Positions 59,385-64,000 of a stretch of DNA of 64,000 nucleotides are shown here, piece after piece. The stretch covers positions 113,968 through 177,967 of the forward strand of contig NZ_ANHX01000086.1 in NCBI RefSeq assembly GCF_000316035.1, read 5' to 3'. How positions within the stretch are numbered: position 1 is the first letter of the stretch; every line of letters starts with the position of its first letter. Below the pieces are notes generated by a model that worked only from the letters and a program-made list of their open reading frames with translations, made no database searches and was not told where the DNA came from. The DNA is from Paenibacillus sp. PAMC 26794 (lineage in GTDB: Bacteria; Bacillota; Bacilli; Paenibacillales; Paenibacillaceae). A program made the position numbers and the translations under genes.

Positions 59385-60326
59385 ATGTATAAATCAATCA
59401 TTATCGGAACAGGCCCTGCAGGGCTGACAGCAGCAATCTATCTGGCACGTGCCAACATGAACCCACTCGTTATTGAAGGACCACAACCTGGTGGCCAACT
59501 GACAACAACGACTGAAGTGGAGAACTTCCCAGGTTTCCCTGATGGTATTATGGGTCCTGAACTGATGGACAACATGCGTAAACAAGCTGAGCGCTTCGGT
59601 GCTGAATTCCGCACAGGCTGGGTGAACAACATCGACATGAGCGAGCGTCCATTCAAGATTCAAGTTGAAGGTATGGGTGAACTCGTATCGGAAACATTGA
59701 TCCTGTCCACAGGCGCAACTGCTAAATACCTGGGTATCCCTGGCGAAGAAACGAATATAGGCCGCGGTGTCAGCACATGTGCAACATGTGATGGATTCTT
59801 CTTCCGTAACAAAGAAATCATCGTCATAGGCGGTGGTGACTCTGCTCTTGAGGAAGCAAGTTTCCTGTCCCGTTTCGGTTCCAAAGTAACGCTGGTACAC
59901 CGTCGTGAAGAACTGCGTGGCTCCAAAATCATGCAGGATCGTGCACGCAGCAACGAAAAAGTAGAAATGTCTTTGAACCGTACACCACTCGAAGTACTTG
60001 CTGGCGACAACGGCGTAACCGGATTGAAAGTGTTGAACAACGAAACAGGTGAAGAAGAAGTGATTCCAGCAAGCGGCGTATTCGTAGCTATCGGTCACAC
60101 ACCAAACACGGGATTCCTTGGCGGACAAATCACTACGGACGAACATGGTTATATCCTGACTACACCAGGCACATCCGAGACAAACATCCCAGGCGTATTC
60201 GCATGTGGTGACGTTCAAGATACTCGTTACAAACAAGCGATCACAGCTGCAGGTAGCGGATGTATGGCTGCTATGGACACAGAGAAATACATTGAAAGCT
60301 TGGAGCACAGCGCAGTTGTTCTGTAA
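59385..60326 (+). CDS. trxB: Thioredoxin reductase
   Basis: The 313-residue flavoprotein has the FAD motif GTGPAGLTAAIYLARA, redox pair Cys132/Cys135 (TCATCDGFF), the NADPH site GGGDSALEEA and the C-terminal FAD motif GVFACGDVQD. It reduces thioredoxin or related redoxins with NADPH. GGGGGAGGAAC sets the ATG at 59385, although the frame is open from 59316. A glutaredoxin-like gene follows 61 bp later. Confidence 0.95.
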   Translation: MYKSIIIGTGPAGLTAAIYLARANMNPLVIEGPQPGGQLTTTTEVENFPGFPDGIMGPELMDNMRKQAERFGAEFRTGWVNNIDMSERPFKIQVEGMGELVSETLILSTGATAKYLGIPGEETNIGRGVSTCATCDGFFFRNKEIIVIGGGDSALEEASFLSRFGSKVTLVHRREELRGSKIMQDRARSNEKVEMSLNRTPLEVLAGDNGVTGLKVLNNETGEEEVIPASGVFVAIGHTPNTGFLGGQITTDEHGYILTTPGTSETNIPGVFACGDVQDTRYKQAITAAGSGCMAAMDTEKYIESLEHSAVVL

Positions 60327-60387
60327 TAGAATGAGCTGATTCCAACCAAACGATAGATTAATAAAAAACATATGAGGTGAATTAAAC

Positions 60388-60618
60388 ATGGAAAACGTAA
60401 TTTTATATACATCTACCAACTGCCCGAACTGCAAATCCGTAAAAACGTTCCTGGCTGACAAAGGTATCTCTTATGAAGAGCGCAACATCGAAACCAGCGA
60501 TGAATATGCGCAACAAGTATGGGACATGGGCGTACGTGCTGTGCCATTGACTGTCATTGGTGAACATCGCATTCTGGGTATGAACAAAACCCAATTTGCC
60601 AAAGCATTGGACGCTTAA
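60388..60618 (+). CDS. Glutaredoxin/NrdH-like redoxin
   Basis: The 76-residue redoxin has active site CPNC (residues 12-15), the cis-proline segment RAVPLTVIG, and a compact length like NrdH or bacterial glutaredoxin-like proteins. Directly after trxB, it is a natural candidate for TrxB-dependent reduction, as known for NrdH; this is inference. It ends in a strong terminator. No nrdEF genes are in the window. Confidence 0.9.
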   Translation: MENVILYTSTNCPNCKSVKTFLADKGISYEERNIETSDEYAQQVWDMGVRAVPLTVIGEHRILGMNKTQFAKALDA

Positions 60619-60710
60619 ATCTGGCTGATCATCTGGATCATCATGTGTTGAAAGAAATTTTCAATTCATATGCAATTCCGGTTTTCGCGAGCCGTTAGGA
60701 TATAGAAAGA

Positions 60711-60736
60711 ACCGTACCCGGAAGGGTACGGTTTTT
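60711..60736 (+). terminator. Intrinsic terminator after the redoxin gene
   Basis: ACCGTACCC-GGAA-GGGTACGGT (60711-60732) is followed by T. It may also serve the convergent small gene weakly. Confidence 0.93.
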
Positions 60737-60757
60737 TGTGCAAACGCTGAATATGAT

Positions 60758-60955
60758 CTAGAAAAAAATACTCATGAAAGTCTGAAATACAACATACACC
60801 AGCAATCCTGACAGCATGTACATGAAACCAGCCTTCTTTTTGCTCTGGAACAATCGGAGTATGCCAAGGCTGAACAGGGGCGCAAGCACAATCAGGAACA
60901 GGAGGACGGTGACAAACATTTGCGCCGAGATATCTGAAGTATCCACGTAGGTCAC
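60758..60955 (-). CDS. Small two-segment membrane protein (65 aa)
   Basis: The product has 65 residues with two hydrophobic segments (about 14-34 and 44-63) separated by a basic QSKKKAG turn. I do not recognise a family. The start appears to be GTG at 60955, with GGAG about 12 bases ahead, so the start is uncertain. It lies 148 bp downstream of xylR on the same strand. Confidence 0.5.
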   Translation of the reverse strand: MTYVDTSDISAQMFVTVLLFLIVLAPLFSLGILRLFQSKKKAGFMYMLSGLLVYVVFQTFMSIFF

Positions 60956-61103
60956 GCTTTTTTTTCACTCCGTTTCATTATCGGAATTAACACAGCTATA
61001 TTCACACAGCCATGACAAAAATCACATAACCCCATTATACATCTGGATTTCTTTAACAAAAAGGGAGGAAATGGGGCGAAATGATGTCCATTTTCATCTG
61101 TTA

Positions 61104-62270
61104 TTAGACAGACACCCTGATTTTTCCTAAAAACTGGGATATTGCAGAGTAAGCGGCACCAACGCGGGTGGAACGGCTGCCCAGAGCTGCCCATTCAATC
61201 TGCAAACTGCGGCGGTGATAAGGCAATGTACGTTCCTCGACAACTTGTTTTAACGCTGTTTCAATCCATGGACCTGCTTCAGAGAGCGGACCGCCAATGA
61301 TAATACGTTCCGGGTTGAAACTGTTAACGATATTGGTAATGCCAATCCCCAGTTTGCGTCCAATCGTGTTGTATAATTCCTGAACAGCATCGTGGCCTTG
61401 CTCCGCATAATGAATAAGCTCTCGTGTGGTATGAGCAGGTAATTTTAGCTGATGATCCGGGTGCTCGTAGGCTTTTTCCGATGCGTATAACTCCCAGCAA
61501 CCACGATTACCACAGGAGCAGGGCAGACCTTCCGCTTCAATGGACATATGACCTGTTTCCCCTGCGTAGCCCCACGCGCCTTTGTATAATTCACCATCTA
61601 CCATGATGCCTGAACCAATCCCCATGCCTGCACTGATGTAGATCATGTGACGGACACCGATACCTGCCCCAAAATTCAACTCTCCATGAGCACCAGCATT
61701 GGCTTCATTATCGATCGTTACAGGCAGTTCAAATTCTTCTTCAAGCATCGAGCGCAGAGCTACCTTCTCCCACCCCAAGTTGGGTGCAAACAGGACCGTT
61801 CCTGCCTCATCCACCATGCCGGGCACCCCGATGCCAATACCAATGACTCCATGAGGGGAAGGAGGAGCTGCTTCAATGAGCTGTTTTGCTGCCAATTTCA
61901 ATTGCTCCAGTACAGAGGACACGTCATGATGTTCCAAGGTCACTGCGTATTCTGTAATGATGTGTCCTTCGAGATCTGTAAGCACGCCTTTCAAATGGGT
62001 CACACTGAGTTCCAGCCCGACTGCATAGCCTGATGTCCCTCGAAACAGCAGCATGAGTGGTTTACGACCGCCGCTGGATTCCCCAGGGCCAATCTCCTGC
62101 ACCAGGTCATCACTGATCAGATCAGCAACCAGGTTGGATACCGTTGCTTTGTTCAGCCCCGTAACCTCGGACACTCGTGCGCGAGAAAGAGGGGCATGGC
62201 GACGGATCGTATCCAGAACGATCGACTTGTTTATTTTTTTGACCAGCATCTGGTCTCCGGTAATTTTCAT
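61104..62270 (-). CDS. xylR: ROK-family xylose repressor
   Basis: The product has 388 residues. The N-terminal winged HTH (LDTIRRHAPLSRARVSEVTGLNKATVSNLV) is followed by a ROK domain with the phosphate loop-like GIGIGVPGMVD, EANAGAHGEL and the zinc site CSCGNRGCWELYAS. XylR represses xyl genes and is released by xylose. It diverges from xylA, with the operator between them. Confidence 0.94.
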   Translation of the reverse strand: MKITGDQMLVKKINKSIVLDTIRRHAPLSRARVSEVTGLNKATVSNLVADLISDDLVQEIGPGESSGGRKPLMLLFRGTSGYAVGLELSVTHLKGVLTDLEGHIITEYAVTLEHHDVSSVLEQLKLAAKQLIEAAPPSPHGVIGIGIGVPGMVDEAGTVLFAPNLGWEKVALRSMLEEEFELPVTIDNEANAGAHGELNFGAGIGVRHMIYISAGMGIGSGIMVDGELYKGAWGYAGETGHMSIEAEGLPCSCGNRGCWELYASEKAYEHPDHQLKLPAHTTRELIHYAEQGHDAVQELYNTIGRKLGIGITNIVNSFNPERIIIGGPLSEAGPWIETALKQVVEERTLPYHRRSLQIEWAALGSRSTRVGAAYSAISQFLGKIRVSV

Positions 62271-62376
62271 ATGGTTTAGGCACTCCTATTCTTCTGATAA
62301 AAGGGTTCTGACCCACATCCGAAACAAGTTATTCGACTATTATAGCGCAAACAACCGTGTAAAAAACATTTTTATT

Positions 62377-62407
62377 TTTACTTTGTTTAACCAATAGACA
62401 AAGTAAA
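62377..62407. promoter_or_regulatory. XylR operator
   Basis: The arms TTTACTTTGTTTA (62377-62389) and TAGACAAAGTAAA (62395-62407) are inverted repeats matching at 12 of 13 positions around a 5-bp centre. The right arm contains the -35 TAGACA of xylA. Confidence 0.85.
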
Positions 62408-62423
62408 ATCGATGTGATAGGAT
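62395..62423 (+). promoter_or_regulatory. xylA promoter
   Basis: TAGACA (62395-62400), a 17-bp spacer and TAGGAT (62418-62423), overlapped by the XylR operator and followed by a cre. Confidence 0.65.
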
Positions 62424-62428
62424 AACGT

Positions 62429-62442
62429 TGTAAACGATTTCT
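62429..62442 (+). promoter_or_regulatory. cre site at the xylA start region
   Basis: TGTAAACGATTTCT fits the cre consensus at 13 of 14 positions, six bases after the -10, so CcpA repression is likely. Confidence 0.78.
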
Positions 62443-62469
62443 TAAAACTATTGAGGAGGCATTTTACAC

Positions 62470-63786
62470 ATGGCCTATTTTGAATCCGTTAATAAAATTG
62501 CATTCGAAGGTAAAGATTCCAAGAATCCTTTTGCTTTTAAACATTATAATCCGGAAGAAGTGGTAGCCGGCAAATCGATGGAAGAACATTTCCGTTTTGG
62601 CATGGCTTACTGGCATACATTAACTGCAGGCGGCAGTGACCCGTTTGGCGCGGAGACAGCTGTTCGTTCGTGGGATAAATACTCGGGTCTGGACCTCGCG
62701 AAAGTACGCGTGGAAGCGGCATTTGAATTTTTGGAAAAAATGAATCTCCCGTTCTTCTGTTTCCACGATGTGGACATTGCACCAGAAGGCAATAACCTGC
62801 GCGAGTTCTACAGCAACATTGATACCATCGTTGACCTGATTGAAGATCATATGAAATCCAGCGGCAAAAAACTGCTCTGGAACACGGCGAACATGTTCTC
62901 GAACCCACGCTTCATGTTTGGTGCAGCATCCACTTGCAACGCAGACGTGTATGCTCACGCAGCAGCACAGATCAAAAAAGGTCTGGAAGTTGGTAAACGT
63001 CTGGGCGCTGAAAACTATGTATTCTGGGGCGGTCGTGAAGGTTACGACACATTGCTGAACACAGATATGCAACTGGAGCAAGACAACATTGCTCGCATGT
63101 TCCACATGGCTGTAGACTACGCGAAGGAAATTGGCTTTGATGCACAATTCCTGATCGAGCCTAAACCAAAAGAGCCAACGAAACACCAATATGATTATGA
63201 TGCAGCAACTTCCATTGCTTTCTTGCAAAAATACGGTTTGGACAAACATTTCAAACTCAACCTGGAAGCGAACCACGCGACACTGGCTGGTCATACATTT
63301 GATCACGAAATCCGCGTTGCGCGTACAAACGGCATGCTCGGTTCCCTCGATGCGAACCAAGGCGATATGCTGATCGGTTGGGATACGGATGAGTTCCCGG
63401 TTGATATGTACGATGCTACGTTGACAATGTATGAAGTATTGAAAAACGGCGGTATCGGCCGTGGTGGTGTGAACTTTGACGCGAAAGTGCGTCGTGGTTC
63501 CTTCGAAGCTGACGATCTGTTCCTGGCACACATCGCAGGTATGGACACGTATGCCAAAGGTCTGAAAGTAGCAGCAAAACTGATCGAAGATCGCGTATTC
63601 GATGACTTCATCGAAAAACGTTACAGCAGCTTCAGCGAAGGCATTGGCGCAGATGTAGTTGCAGGTAAAGCAACACTGACCTCCCTTGCTGAGTACGCAC
63701 TCAACAACGAAAGCCCACGCAAAAACCAATCTGGACGTCAGGAATTGCTGAGAGCACAACTTAACCAGTACATTCTGGCTGACTAA
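62470..63786 (+). CDS. xylA: Xylose isomerase
   Basis: The 438-residue TIM-barrel enzyme has catalytic His99 with Asp102 (FFCFHDVDIAPEG), FWGGREGYDTLLNTD, the metal-binding LIEPKPKEPTKHQYD and LEANHATLAGH. It converts D-xylose to D-xylulose. RBS GAGGAGG precedes the ATG. No xylB gene follows within the window, and a terminator-like hairpin comes directly after the stop. Confidence 0.97.
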   Translation: MAYFESVNKIAFEGKDSKNPFAFKHYNPEEVVAGKSMEEHFRFGMAYWHTLTAGGSDPFGAETAVRSWDKYSGLDLAKVRVEAAFEFLEKMNLPFFCFHDVDIAPEGNNLREFYSNIDTIVDLIEDHMKSSGKKLLWNTANMFSNPRFMFGAASTCNADVYAHAAAQIKKGLEVGKRLGAENYVFWGGREGYDTLLNTDMQLEQDNIARMFHMAVDYAKEIGFDAQFLIEPKPKEPTKHQYDYDAATSIAFLQKYGLDKHFKLNLEANHATLAGHTFDHEIRVARTNGMLGSLDANQGDMLIGWDTDEFPVDMYDATLTMYEVLKNGGIGRGGVNFDAKVRRGSFEADDLFLAHIAGMDTYAKGLKVAAKLIEDRVFDDFIEKRYSSFSEGIGADVVAGKATLTSLAEYALNNESPRKNQSGRQELLRAQLNQYILAD

Positions 63787-63841
63787 TATCGGATTAAGTT
63801 TAGCTTGTACCACGGAACGCCTGAACAAGCATGACATTCGG

Positions 63842-63884
63842 ACCGTCCCCGACTTTCCCTTGGGAAGACGGGGGCGGTTTTTTG
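63842..63884 (+). terminator. Intrinsic terminator after xylA
   Basis: ACCGTCCCC and GGGGGCGGT pair, with an inner TTCCC/GGGAA hairpin, followed by six T. Confidence 0.88.
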
Positions 63885-63959
63885 GTTAAACAAATAACGC
63901 GGTTTTTAAATTTTGGATATAAATGAATAATTTGCATGCTAAACGAAGTGAGCAGAAAG

Positions 63960-64000
63960 GACCCGAGGAAGCGGAGCGTGCGCATTTATCCCCGGATTTC
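63960..64000. repeat. Partial copy of the structured intergenic repeat (cut by window end)
   Basis: GAAGCGGAGCG, then GCGCATTTATCCCCGGATT, follows the same pattern as the left half of the element at 24255-24345 (GAAGCGTAGCG, then CGCCTTTGTCTCCGAATAT). The right half would lie outside the window. Confidence 0.45.

Noticed and set aside
59394..60461. A 355-codon open frame on the minus strand opposite trxB and the redoxin gene
   Set aside because: It is antisense to two clear genes and has improbable composition, so it reflects codon bias of trxB.
62620..63837. A 405-codon open frame on the minus strand opposite xylA
   Set aside because: It lies entirely over xylA, has a Cys/Phe/Val-rich composition typical of an antisense shadow and has no ribosome site or family motif.

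Overview
The window looks like chromosomal DNA of a Paenibacillus or a close relative. The reasons are strong GGAGG-type ribosome binding sites, many CcpA-type cre sites, a YesM/YesN two-component pair beside an LplB/YtcP-type sugar transporter with several lipoprotein binding proteins, a QoxABCD quinol oxidase, a XylR/xylA pair, and a nuclease-fold/winged-helix gene of a kind I recall as multi-copy in Paenibacillus. I saw no rRNA, tRNA, CRISPR array, insertion sequence or phage gene. Identifications rest on motifs read from the translations, not on database searches.

Layout. 0-3.3 kb: a MerR-type operator, a membrane alpha/beta hydrolase with its MerR regulator, and a serine hydrolase. 3.3-6.7 kb (minus strand): an M14-like metallohydrolase and a three-gene ABC-2 exporter. 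6.9-12.6 kb: a DegV protein, a pyridoxine/HMP kinase, and an operon-like run of response regulator, sensor kinase, PssA and DedA. 12.6-14.6 kb: an unusual island in which a nuclease-fold/wHTH gene lies between two four-arm repeat clusters of the same design and has a hairpin leader. 14.6-21 kb: a CPA2 cation/proton antiporter with an attenuator-like leader, then housekeeping genes (DUF420 protein, GpmA, aldo/keto reductase, thioredoxin-like protein, UppP) and two small proteins. 21.1-24.8 kb: a TetR regulator, a polar amino acid ABC transporter and an OsmC protein.

25.1-43.8 kb is a carbohydrate utilisation locus: YesMN-type sensor and regulator, a GH2 enzyme, two sugar permeases, three tandem paralogous binding lipoproteins, a GH95 fucosidase-family enzyme and a GH1 beta-glucosidase-family enzyme. 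Three of its promoters share one design (17-bp spacer with a cre at the predicted transcription start), and a perfect AAAACGTTTT palindrome occurs six times in its intergenic regions. No transporter ATPase is encoded, so a shared MsmX-type ATPase is inferred. The enzyme set would suit a fucosylated beta-galactoside or beta-glucoside such as xyloglucan side chains; this is inference.

44-48.6 kb: a small membrane protein and qoxABCD. 48.8-53.4 kb: an MDR oxidoreductase, then uronate catabolism (kduI, a DeoR-family regulator, kduD, a TIM-barrel isomerase) with three helically phased direct repeats in front of kduI. 53.6-59.1 kb: MetY, a P1B-4 metal ATPase with a Fur-like box and a 31-nt palindrome in its leader, an alpha/beta hydrolase and a ZIP transporter. 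59.4-64 kb: TrxB with a glutaredoxin-like protein, a small membrane protein, and divergent xylR and xylA with a clear XylR operator and cre.
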